The translations under genes and the position numbers were made by a program. Shown one piece after another: positions 1 to 9,215 of a stretch of 64,000 nt of DNA (positions are counted from its first letter, which is position 1; each line of letters starts with the position of its first letter). Source of the stretch: Flectonema sp. DT1601 (Eukaryota > Euglenozoa > Diplonemea > Diplonemida > Diplonemidae); NCBI GenBank assembly GCA_964019425.1, contig OZ025843.1, positions 124,001 through 188,000 on the forward strand. The letters run 5' to 3'. Below the pieces are notes generated by a model. The model saw only the letters and a list, made by a program, of their open reading frames with translations, was not told where the DNA came from and ran no database searches.

Positions 1-2748
1 GAGTCTGCGCCAGTCTCCCGGCCTCTCGGACCATCTGCTCTTGGATGGCCGATCGTCCGGCTACCTGCCCTTCATTGATTTCCTTCATCAGCTTCTTGCG
101 TGAGGCGTCTAGCTCCCTCATACCGTCTTGGGGCAGCTTCACCGGTGGCGTTTGCTTCACTTCCGTGTTTGCTTCCTGATCAGGGGTGGTGTCCATCTGA
201 TGTTCCTCTTCCTCTTCTCTCAGCGAGTTGAGTCCTCTGATCTGGACCCGTTCCGCTTCGAGTTCTAGCAAGAAACGTTCTTGCATCTCTCTCGCTTCCC
301 GTCCCGCCGTTTCCTGCTGCCTCTTCGCCTCAGCATGTTGGGCCTTGAGTTCTTCTCTCAATCCGTCCAGTTGTTGTTGGAGAGTTCGGAGCATCTCGCG
401 TAGTTCGCTTTTCTCCTCTCTCTCGCGCTTCAGTTCCTGTTGTAGTCCTTCGTAGTGGAAGGACTGCTGCTGCTGGGCGTAGGTGTCGTACGTTGCATAC
501 GGTTGATGTTGCATGTAGTGTACGGGTTGCTGTTGCGGTTGTTGTTGCGGTTGTCGATGTTGTTGCAGTTGCAGTTGCTGTTGTAGTTGTTGTTGTTCCA
601 GTTCCAGTTGTTGATGCTGTTGTTGTTGTCGTTGCCGTTGTTGTTGTAGTTCCAGTTGCTGATGTTGCGATTGCTGTTGCTGTTGCTCTAGCTGTTGCTG
701 CTGTTGGTGTAGTTGCTGCTGTCCTCGGTTCACCTCTTCCTCACGCCGTTGGATCTCGTCTTCCTTCTGTTGGAGCTTTTGTTGTTGTTGGACTTTTTCT
801 TGTCCAATCTGCTCCTTGAGCTTTCGGTGGAGGTGGTCCTTCTCATTCCTTAGCTGCTGATCCAGCTGGAGGTGGAGCCGTTCCTTCTCCGTCTGGAAGG
901 ATTCCTTTTCCTTCTGTAGTTGTGACCGAGTCAAATGTGCTTGCTGTTCGGACTCGGCGTCCTTCTTCTGCTGCTGGCTTTCCAGTTGCTGTTGTCGTTG
1001 GCGGTATTGCTTCTCCAAATCCTTCTGTTGGTGCTGATGTTGCTCTTTGAGTTGAGCCTGTAGGTTTTGCTCCTTCTGGAGACTTTCCGTTTCCTTCAGC
1101 TGATGGTGGCTTTGCAGTTGCTGCTGTTGTTGGTGGTACTGACTTTGCAGTTCTTGTTGTTGGTGTTGGCGTTGCTGTTCCAACTGTTTTTCTTGTCCTT
1201 GAAGGTTGGTTTCCTTCTGGTGGTGGTGCTGCTCCATGGCCATTCTCTGTTGCCCCAGCCGCTGCTTCTCTTCCTCGATTTCGTCCAGCGACTCGAGTTT
1301 TTCCTTCTCGAGTTTCGCCAGCCGGCGTTCTTCCTTGTCCGTGCGGTCCTCGTCCCTGTCGCGAGTGTCGTCTCGCGGGCGTCGGTCTCTGCTGTCCTTC
1401 CTTGTTCCACCATTGCCATTCAAGGCATGGGCCAGTTTGTTTCTTTCTTTCTTCGATAGGAAACATCCAGTGTGTGGATGCTCTGGATGTGGTGGTTGGT
1501 GTTGATGGTGTTGGCATCTCTTGTGTTTGACACCGTCTTGTCGACCCCTATCGAAGTCGTCCGGGACCGCCGCGAGGAGGCAGGTGTCGTGATCCCAAGT
1601 GATTTCTGAACAATTAAACAAAAAACAATCTCCAATACTGGTGACACTACTAAGACCTGAAAGGTCAAGAGAAGTGATTTCTGAACAATTACGCAAGAAA
1701 TTATTTCCAATACTAGTGACACTATTAAGACCTGAAAGGTCAACAGAAGTGATTTCTGAACAATAAAACAAAAAACAGTGTCCAATACTGGTGACACTAC
1801 TAAGACCTGAAAGGTCAAGAGAAGTGATTTCTGAACAATTACGCAAGAAATTATATTCAATACTAGTGACACTACTAAGACAGGAAAGGTCAACGGAAGC
1901 GATTTTTAAACAATTACGCAAGAAATTATATCCAATACTAGTGACACTATTAAGACCTGAAAGGTCAACAGAAGTGATTTCTGAACACTCAGACAAGAAA
2001 TCATTTTCAATACTAGTCACACTACTAAGGCTGGAAAGGTCAAGAGAAGTGATTTTTAAACACTGAAACAAGAAATTATCTCCAATACTGGTGACACTAC
2101 TAAGACCTGAAAGGTCAAGAGAAGTGATTTCTGAACAATTATACAAGAAATCATATTCAATACTAGTGACACTACTAAGACTTGAATGGTTAAGAGAAGT
2201 GATTTTTGAACAATTAAACAAAAAACTATTTCCAATACTAGTGACACTACTAAGACAGGAAAGGTCAACGGAAGCGATTTTTAAACAATTACGCAAGAAA
2301 TTATATCCAATACTAGTGACACTACTAAGACAGGAAAGGTCAACAGAAGTGATTTCTGAACACTCAGACAAGAAATCATTTTCAATACTAGTCACACTAC
2401 TAAGGCTGGAAAGGTCAAGAGAAGTGATTTTTAAACACTGAAACAAGAAATTATCTCCAATACTGGTGACACTACTAAGACCTGAAAGGTCAAGAGAAGT
2501 GATTTCTGAACAATTATACAAGAAATCATATTCAATACTAGTGACACTACTAAGACTTGAATGGTTAAGAGAAGTGATTTTTGAACAATTAAACAAAAAA
2601 CTATTTCCAATACTAGTGACACTACTAAGACCAGAAAGGTCAACAGAAGTGACTGAACACTCAGACAACAAACCATTTTCAATACTAGTGACACTACTAA
2701 GACCGGAAAGGTCAAGAGAAGTGATTTCTGAACACTCAAAAAAAATTA
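1..2748 (-). CDS. LRR array fused to Gln-rich coiled-coil protein (partial)
   Basis: One reading frame is open on the minus strand from about 2748 to the window edge; its 3' end is outside. From 2748 to about 1600 it encodes about 15 leucine-rich repeats of 25 residues (75 bp), pattern LDLSGLSSVTSIG-x-x-FL-x-x-CSEIT, of the BspA/LRR_5 type. At about 1600 it changes to a tail: a short His/Pro stretch, then charged and Gln-rich heptads such as KLKEQIGQEKVQQQQKL, giving a long coiled coil to base 1. The tail is clearly GC-richer than the repeats and most of the window. No ATG or ubiquitin-like N-terminus precedes the repeats; the upstream bases belong to a GC-rich block. It may be the 3' part of the LRR gene just upstream, interrupted by that block, or a separate broken copy. 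Function unknown; LRR plus coiled coil suggests a binding or scaffold role. Confidence 0.7.
1600..2748 (-). repeat. 75-bp LRR-coding tandem array with 375-bp higher-order repeat
   Basis: The units are 75 bp long and nearly all keep frame; the one at about 2645 lacks 3 bp, also in frame. A five-unit block of 375 bp is duplicated almost perfectly: 2031-2250 matches 2406-2625 and 1877 onward matches 2252 onward. This points to recent unequal exchange within the array. Confidence 0.85.
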
Positions 2749-2756
2749 ACCAGTGT

Positions 2757-3413
2757 TTAGGGGTTTGAATCCCATGGATCCCGTCGCTCAGGCGGTCCGG
2801 TGGAGAACCGGGTAGGGCACTGTGAACGAGTTGCGGTCCAGGTGGCGTCGGAAGGCCACCGCACCAACAGATTTGTTTCTTCGCACAACAGTAGCTTGGA
2901 GACCGTAAGAGACCCAAGGTGGTTCACAACCGCTCGAACAACTGCGTGTGAAGGAACAAGATTGAAAAGAAAAGAATATAAGAAAAGAAATGCCACACAC
3001 AAAAAACGACGTAGTAAAGCAGAGAGGTAGGGGGAGGGATGGCCTCTTTCTCCACACATTGCATGGGAGCTCCCCGAACTCGCGGGGCTGATACTGTTAA
3101 TACATTTCAGGCGACCTGAACTTATAATCCCCCCATGCGTGAAAAGACTAAACGGGGGAAGTTTGAAGGAAATGGGGGTAAAGGGAAATCATGCCACTAA
3201 GGAAAAAATAAAAACCCGGTGGCCCCTGTGAGCTCTGGGTGCCTGAGTATCCCGGGCCGGATCACCTGACCTTCTGCTATGTTGTCCTTTTTTTTTTTTA
3301 AAGGTTAGGCTACCGGAAAATAAAACGGGGGTAAAAGAATACACAGCAACAACAATACGTCAGCACTCTAGTTACACACAAGGTGCATCCAGGTAACACC
3401 ACGAGGAGGCGCG
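2757..3413. other. GC-rich block between two LRR segments, possible insertion
   Basis: This stretch separates the LRR array from the LRR gene upstream and is GC-richer than most of the window. It has no convincing coding frame. It contains a B-box-like GGTTTGAATCCC at about 2762 without a matching A box, and a T run at 3290-3300. The reading frame of the array stays open through the first 170 bp, but the residues resemble no known domain. It may be an inserted mobile element or an ancient intergenic spacer. Confidence 0.4.
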
Positions 3414-4070
3414 CTATCCGAGTTTCGTTACCCAAGTGATTTCTGAACACTCAGACAAGAAATCATATCCAATACTGGTGACACTACTAAGACCTGAAAG
3501 ATCAACAGAAGTGATTTTTGAACAATTACCCAAGAAATTATTTCCAATACTGGTGACACTACTAAGACAGGAAAGGTCAAGAGAAGTGATTTTTGAACAA
3601 TTATACAAGAAGTCATCTCCAATAGCAGTAACCCGTGAGATGACTGCGCTTTTGCAATTTGAATGGCGGAAGGAAATCCGTTTGGCATCTGAAGGAAGCA
3701 ACTCCTCGTCAATAGTGAGGCAACCATTCACCGAAAATGTGGGAGTGTCCAGACATAAATACTCCGTAACGTGGTCTCTGATCCAAAGAAGCAGCTTCTC
3801 CCTTTTTCTATCATCAACAAACCAACATTTACCGAAGATCCGAACAAGCTTCTCCCATATTTCCAACTCGCTGTTTGCACCCACTCCATGATCTGCTAGC
3901 CGATCACTGTCGCAAAGGGCATCACCAGCCAACGACAGTTCAACTTCCTCCAGATCGACATCCCACTCGCCAGCCGCTGCCGTCAACACGTCGCTCACAA
4001 CAGAATCGGCACCAACTGTGACTGACACCGCAGGGAATCCTAAATCCGGACAAGTCACGAAAACTTGCAT
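3414..4070 (-). CDS. Ubiquitin-like/LRR protein, short member of BspA-like family
   Basis: The product has 218 residues. Residues 1-70 look like a ubiquitin-like beta-grasp (MQVFVTCPDLGFPAVSVTV start, Leu-rich core). Then comes a conserved spacer with the motif KCWFVDDRKREKLLLW, then three leucine-rich repeats of the form SLDLSCLSSVTSIGNNFLGNC. The start is the first ATG of the frame and aligns with the start of the related gene at 44953-46089. It ends EITWVTKLG-stop, whereas the same EITW motif runs into the coiled-coil tail at about 1600, so the two repeat arrays share an end sequence but have different tails. It is much shorter than its relative (378 residues). LRRs of this type mediate protein binding; the ligand is unknown. 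Confidence 0.75.
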   Translation of the reverse strand: MQVFVTCPDLGFPAVSVTVGADSVVSDVLTAAAGEWDVDLEEVELSLAGDALCDSDRLADHGVGANSELEIWEKLVRIFGKCWFVDDRKREKLLLWIRDHVTEYLCLDTPTFSVNGCLTIDEELLPSDAKRISFRHSNCKSAVISRVTAIGDDFLYNCSKITSLDLSCLSSVTSIGNNFLGNCSKITSVDLSGLSSVTSIGYDFLSECSEITWVTKLG

Positions 4071-4842
4071 TGTTGTTATTTTTACTGCCTTCTTTTTTAG
4101 TAATCTACTGAGAGAAAAAAAGATTTATTAATCTTGCTGAAGTGTTCCAAACGACGGCAACAATCGTAAAGTAATAAGGAAAAACTGAAAAGCAGCTTCC
4201 ATTCCTAAAAAATACAACATATTCTGTGGTTGTAATTTCCTATAAAATACTATTACGGCTCTACTCTGTTTGTAAACACTTCCCTTGAACAGCTACGGAT
4301 ATTAACTTCCCAAGGATAAGAACTAACAAAAGCAACAAAAACAACCAAAGCCTTGTTATGAGGAAACTGTTACGGAAACATCTTTTGTTCTGCTCCCTTT
4401 AAATAAATAACACTCCTTTTCCCCATTGGCTCTTTTTTAAAAAAAGTTGAGACACAAGTGCGGCTCTTAGCGGCATGAGGGCGCAAATTTCCTGGTGACA
4501 TCAGCTGAGGCTGAAGGTGTATTCTCCGTCCTGAAGTTCCATAGACAAGATTTCGTCCCGCCCCTGCTCTCATGTGCACCCTCCCCCATCTCAATGGAAT
4601 GATCTGCTTAAACGCGTTTCAATGCGTCAAAGATAGGATATTTTGCTTTTTTAGTAAACAATTTCTTTTTGGGATACGTATTTTTTTTTTTGGTCGGTAA
4701 TTTTAAGAAATGACCGATTTGCTAAAAAATCAGCCAAACCTATAAAAAACAAAAAAAACAAATTGACAAAACAACAAGGCTTTTCTTGGAAGCTATCTGA
4801 ACTGAGGAAGGCAGGGTTGTTGTTGCGGGTTATTTATTTTTT
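4071..4842. other. AT-rich intergenic stretch, no gene seen
   Basis: Upstream of the LRR gene. It has several A/T runs, and no frame on either strand looks coding. It ends at the first direct repeat of the retroelement. Confidence 0.5.
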
Positions 4843-5030
4843 AGTTAGAATATGAGTTTATTATAAAAAAGTGCACTAAAATAAAATATAAAAAAGAAAA
4901 GTTATAAAAACACATTGTTCTGCTGTTCCATAATACACTGTGGAATACGTAGTTTCAGGCCTTAATCTTATACTACTTGTCCCTCTTAAGCCTTCATCAG
5001 TAAGTGCTAGGGACTTCATTCCAGTTAAAT
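4843..5030 (-). repeat. Penelope-type pseudo-LTR, copy A
   Basis: It starts AGTTAGAATATGAG and ends near CCAGTTAAATAA on the plus strand. It is nearly identical to copy C at 6587-6775. A minus-strand hammerhead-like core lies at about 4942-5022. Confidence 0.8.
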
Positions 5031-5040
5031 AACTTATTTT

Positions 5041-5240
5041 TTAGTTAGTTAGTATCATTAATTTTAGAACAGAAAAGTGAGAATAAGAAAAGTAGAGATC
5101 AATAAAAGAAAAGTATTCATTTCTGCAGTTTCCTAACATCAAAGGGTAATAGAATATGTAGTTTCAGGCCTTAATCTTATACTACTTGTCCCTTTTTAGG
5201 CCTTCATCAGTAAGTTCTAAGGGACTTCATTCTATGTTGA
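5041..5240 (-). repeat. Pseudo-LTR, diverged copy B
   Basis: It shares the structured core (minus strand CTGATGA, stem, GAAAC) with copies A and C but is diverged in the outer part. It begins with a TTAGTTAGTTAG tract. Confidence 0.7.
5149..5235 (-). ncRNA. Hammerhead-ribozyme-like motif in pseudo-LTR (copy B; also in A and C)
   Basis: On the minus strand the core reads CTGATGA, then AGGCC pairing with a downstream GGCCT (stem II), then GAAAC: the two conserved hammerhead boxes in the right order. An outer helix closes the motif, GGAAU/AUUCC in copies A and C and AGAAU/AUUCU in copy B, a compensatory change. AAGU/ACUU can form a small hairpin before CTGATGA. Stem III is very short and the pairing beside the cleavage site is not canonical by eye, so activity is uncertain. 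Penelope-like elements are known to carry hammerheads in their pseudo-LTRs. Confidence 0.5.
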
Positions 5241-5314
5241 AGTTGCTATCGTTCAAAGATAAAAATCCATCGGAGCTCGCCAGGATAGGGCTAGCAATGT
5301 TTATTTGCTTTTGC

Positions 5315-6573
5315 TCAATTTGAATTTTTGACGTCTGGTCGTTTCACTATTACAGTCGAGTTAATGGTTGAGTCGTCATCCAATTTGCGTTTTATTTTAT
5401 CCTCGCATACCATCAAAGGTCCTATATTCGCAGGTGTCATCGTAACATCCATATCAGTCTGAGCTTTTAATGGTATCATATGGAAACTATATTCTGTAGT
5501 TTGGTACATCTTGTCAAAATGGTCGAAAGGGAGTCTTAAATCTTTTGTGCCTTTAAGAATGTCTCGGATGATCATGGACTCAAATGAGACTAGCGCAACA
5601 ATAAAGTGAGTCATCCTTGTTTTCGCTTTATGCAGAATAAGTGCTGCGGCTGCTTCAGGATAATCGAAATCTGCAGGGTTAACGAAGTACTCGATTCTCC
5701 TGTTGAATTTAGTCATGCAAGCCATGTTAAGTACTTGTAGCGAGAACCAACCATCTGGTGATGGTTTATGCTCTGAGTTGTTCGGTTCTACTTTAAGAGA
5801 TTCTTCATAAAATCGCTGTTGGTAGTTTTGCAGAAAACTGAAGTTAATTCTATCAATATATAAATGATCTGCAATGAAGTTGAGCGCTGCCCATCCGCAT
5901 TCTCCACCGAGAAGACCTTCTCCTGATGTTTGATGTAGGGATGGTGGAAATCGTTTATCCAAGGAATGGCTTGTAGAGCCTGTGTGGTTAATTGTATCCT
6001 TTTCGATGCTTAATGGGACTTTGTGACTAAACTTCTCAAAAGTAAGGTTGATACGTCGACGCATTGCAGCTGCTGTATTACCATCATCAATGTGAGAGCT
6101 AATGAAGCGGAGGCATGCTGCTCTGATATTGTCAGATTTATAGCCCCGGTTGAGTAATCTATATGTTACCGCTTCAAGTTCCTGTAAAAAGTCTGCCTGG
6201 TTGTTGCAGATTTTTAGAGCTCGTAGGATCATGGTGGTAAAGATACCTGAACCCATTGATTCTTGAGCTGCGGAATGCTGATGGGTAAACCTTGTTGGTG
6301 TAATATGCCAACCCCTGACTTTGTCATTAATACTTAAACGAATCCATCGTTTATTTGTGTTAGTGATCTCTATTCGGATACGAATTCCTATATAAGAGAC
6401 GTCATCGATATTATTCGAAGTATCAGTGTAATCCATTGAGTACAGGCTTGCTGGTGGAGGGTCGCAACTCCAGGTGAGGAAGTCGTCGATGTATCTACAC
6501 GAGTGGTCATGTTGCCGAGCTAAGTCTAGATTTTTTGCTTCAATTAAAGAATCGATATATGCGGATTCAACTA
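5315..6573 (-). CDS. Reverse transcriptase C-terminal part fused to Josephin-like cysteine protease
   Basis: The frame runs from the TTAG junction at about 6573 to 5315. The first part contains RT motif C (CRYIDDFLTW), a following SYIGI motif and the typical C-terminal block ending in LLNRGY. It continues without interruption into a second domain at about 5960-5580. There EGLLGGECGWAALN, GWFSLQVL and THFIVAL appear in the order and spacing of the catalytic Cys region, central helix and catalytic His of Josephin deubiquitinases. The RT part copies element RNA; the protease might trim element proteins or remove ubiquitin, which is inference. No GIY-YIG nuclease is visible at the C-terminus, where Penelope elements often have one. 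Confidence 0.65.
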
Positions 6574-6586
6574 TTTTAGTTAGTTA

Positions 6587-6775
6587 GTTAGAATATGAGT
6601 TTGTTATAAAAAAGTGCACTAAAATAAAATATAAAAAAGAAAAGTTATAAAAACACATTGTTCTGCTGTTCCATAATACACTGTGGAATACGTAGTTTCA
6701 GGCCTTAATCTTATACTACTTGTCCCTCTTAGGCCTTCATCAGTAAGTTCTAGGGACTTCATTCCAGTTAAATAA
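6587..6775 (-). repeat. Pseudo-LTR, copy C, upstream of the RT frame
   Basis: Direct repeat of copy A on the 5' side of the RT frame, flanked on both sides by TTAG tracts. The hammerhead-like core is at about 6685-6766. Confidence 0.8.
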
Positions 6776-7053
6776 ATTAGTTAGTTAGTTAGCGAGTCCG
6801 ACATACAATCGAGTACCGGTTAGCTAGACACAACAGGGTGGAACGGTTAACCACCTGTGAGTCCCCAAATACTACGACATTATGTCAAACCTAATCCCTG
6901 AGAGGATCACTTTTTTAGCTCCAGCGAGGAATTTTAATGTTCGAGAGACCCGAATTCCTCAATGCTTCGGCCTTGACCTGTTCGCTAGCAAATTAACAGA
7001 GTTTGGGGAGGGGAAAGGAAGTTGATAATGATAATGATAAAACGAAAAAAACA

Positions 7054-7141
7054 AAAAAAATAAATAAATAAATAAATAAAATAAAATAAAATAAAATAAA
7101 ATAAAATAAAATAAAATAAAATAAAATAAAATAAAATAAAT
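7054..7141. repeat. AAATA/AAATAA microsatellite
   Basis: A short tetranucleotide tract (AAAT) passes into about 13 AAATA pentamers. It lies between the Penelope remnant and the LINE; the flanking 6793-7054 and 7142-7254 show no coding frame. Confidence 0.9.
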
Positions 7142-7254
7142 CAATAAATAAACAAAATAAAGGAAGGGGATAGAGAATTCAGATCTGTTGAATAATAGTA
7201 ATCCTGGATGATATTGACTGCTACTGATGTTGATTTAAGTGAATACTGCCAAAG

Positions 7255-8122
7255 TCACATGCCAAGGGATATATCGATATAGGACCTAGTAGGAGGACCA
7301 CGGACCCTGTAGTCAAACCATTTGGGATCAATTCTTTTGTAGTCGGCGTAGTGGATCTTATTCAAAAGATCAGTAAATTGCGTTCCCACGATACCGAGGT
7401 AGCAATACAGTTCCACTGTCCATAGATGTTCATGTATCTCCTTGATATCGGTGCAGTCGTATGCTTGTGTGATGGCCTGCATGACTTCGGTCGTGTCATT
7501 CGGGGATAACTTTGGAAGTTTGGAATACCTGTTGAGGTGCCACAGTAGTTTCTGTCTTGGTATGGCTACACGTAGCGGGAAACTCATTAAGTAGATGTTC
7601 AACTCCTTCAGCATGGCAGCCAAAAACGGTTGGTTGTCGGTTTCGAAGAAGGTATGATGATGCTGGCCTACATTTTCCGTATTATCTATCGGAAGAATTG
7701 GGAAGAACTTTCGAACTATCGGACTCACTCCCTTGCACTTAGAGAGGAGGTGGTGTGCATCTGTTTCGGTGTGATCACAGAATTGGCAATCGGTTAGGCC
7801 CAAACCTGGCAGCTTAACTAATTTGTGGTGGCCAGTGCGTATTTGTGCAATACTCACTTCGTCCTCCCGAGAGATATCAGGATGAAACTTCTGTACTCTC
7901 CCAGCTGACGTAGCTAAGCAGTGTACGTGCATTGTGTCGCGGGATCTGAGCCATTCTCTTCTCACCTGGCTGATTATGGAACATTGGGCCATGCGGTAGT
8001 CGAACTCAACTTCCGTGAGCGGCAGGTCGGAAGCCGCCGCTTTGGAGGCTAGGTTGTCCGCCAATTCATTCCCTATCACATTTATTTTTTCATTTCTTTC
8101 ACCCTGTAAAGACCAGTTTTTT
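7255..8122 (-). mobile_element. LINE 3' fragment: RNase H and CCHC zinc finger
   Basis: An open frame of about 290 residues. Near its start it has the end of an RNase H domain (VIGNELADNLASKAA, with the last acidic residue in NELAD). It then has a C-terminal CCHC finger, C-x2-C-x7-H-x5-C, around TDCQFCDHTETDAHH. This order is typical of the 3' end of ingi/L1Tc-, I- and Jockey-type non-LTR retrotransposons, which are common in euglenozoans. It continues about 140 residues past the finger, longer than usual. The upstream RT is missing: the sequence stops at an A/T run at about 8128, so the copy is 5'-truncated, as most LINE copies are. The rest of the frame is intact. Confidence 0.75.
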
Positions 8123-8189
8123 CGCATTCAAAAAAAAAAAAAAAAAAAGTAACAGCCAGATTCATGTTCTTGCGAACGAGTTAGATTTT

Positions 8190-8312
8190 AGTCGAACCAT
8201 TTAGGTTCTATTCGTTTATATTTAGCAGAATAGATTTAGTTTAGAAGTTCAGTAAACCACGTCTTTTCTATGACTCGATAACGATATAGTTCTGCTACTC
8301 AAAGATATGTGT
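8190..8312 (-). repeat. Second, older copy of the LINE 3' end
   Basis: About 120 bp are recognisably similar to 7310-7430, the last codons of the LINE frame, for example the shared block around CGAACCATTTAGG / CAAACCATTTGGG and the following ATCAGTAAA/TTCAGTAAA. It is heavily diverged and no longer codes. Confidence 0.6.
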
Positions 8313-8319
8313 GTTGAAA

Positions 8320-9215
8320 ACATTTATTGAGAACTGCCTCCAGTCCTTAGATTCCTGTTCCAAATGTTATCCTATTTTAACTTCTCAAAGACACCACCGC
8401 GTATGGCACTTCTCTTAAAACACAAAGGGATTCATAACCCCTAAACACAAGGAACTGCGGATCCACTCAGAACATAAAAGGGCCTGTGAAAGGAAGTGAA
8501 TGGTTACTGTGAATGACACTCGAACTCATTTTACGTCATTTTCTGGTCTGGTTAATAATAAAAATAAAATAAAAAAAAAAAATTCAGCAAAAAAATATCT
8601 AAGGACAAGTGCGTTTCTTTGGAAATTTATAAGAACCGAGGAAGACAGCTCATAAAAAAAAAACAGTATTGAGGTTGTTGTTGTTGTTAGGGTGTTTTTT
8701 TTTTTTTTTTTTTTTTTTTTTTTCTGCAAAGACTAATTTTTCGACTTCAAAAAAAGTATCAGTGCATAGTGGTAACCCAGTTATTTTTATTTTTTTATTT
8801 TTCCATTTTCACTCTTTTTTTTTTTTTTTTTTTTAAAACAAAGTTTTTTCTACTGAAGGTGTACACAGCAGCTCCTGCACTTTATTTATTCTCGCTCTTT
8901 TTTTTTTTTTTTTTTTTTTTTCCCTATCGGCTTAAACAGCTTGGAATCACTACTTATAAAGCTTTTTTAAGACCAACTTTACTAAAATTCTATGACAAAT
9001 CCCAAAAGGGAGAGAATACTCGGTTTTTCAGGAAAATAAACGCTGGATTTTTCTGGTGAAAAATCAAAGTCTAATACTAAGCTGTTCGTATATCTTTGCG
9101 TCACGTTTGCTCAGGAGGCCAAGAGCGAAGCATATATGTTTTTTTTTTTTTTTTCCGGTTAATTTTCAATGCGATTTTTTTTTTTTTTTTTTTGAGTAAA
9201 AAAAAAAAAAAGAAT
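8320..9215. other. Homopolymer-rich spacer, no gene seen
   Basis: It holds several T and A runs of 12-22 nt (for example 8697-8723, 8815-8834, 9173-9193) and no supported gene. It is the 3' flank of the protease gene. Confidence 0.5.

Larger units (their letters stand above)
4843..6792 (-). mobile_element. Penelope-like retroelement remnant with LTR-like direct repeats
   Basis: Order in the minus-strand sense: direct repeat (6775-6587), reverse transcriptase/protease frame (about 6573-5315), then two further repeats (5240-5041 and 5030-4843). The outer repeats are nearly identical over about 185 bp and the middle one is diverged. Short TTAG tracts (for example 6576-6590, 6780-6792 and 5041-5053) mark the junctions. 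The RT carries the YIDDFL catalytic motif and a C-terminal RGY block. Penelope-like elements typically have such pseudo-LTR repeats, often arranged in tandem. The element is incomplete at its 5' side: the N-terminal part of the RT is missing. The similarity of the outer repeats suggests a fairly recent insertion. A LINE assignment is the main alternative. Confidence 0.65.

Noticed and set aside
493-819. Plus-strand frame of Val/Ala repeats
   Set aside because: It is the antisense of the CAA/CAG-rich minus-strand coiled coil; the composition follows from GTTGTTG.
2762-2775. B-box-like GGTTTGAATCCC suggesting a tRNA or SINE
   Set aside because: No A box at the right distance and no tRNA fold around it.
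6959-7144. Phe/Ile-rich frame over the AAATA repeat
   Set aside because: Translation of a microsatellite.
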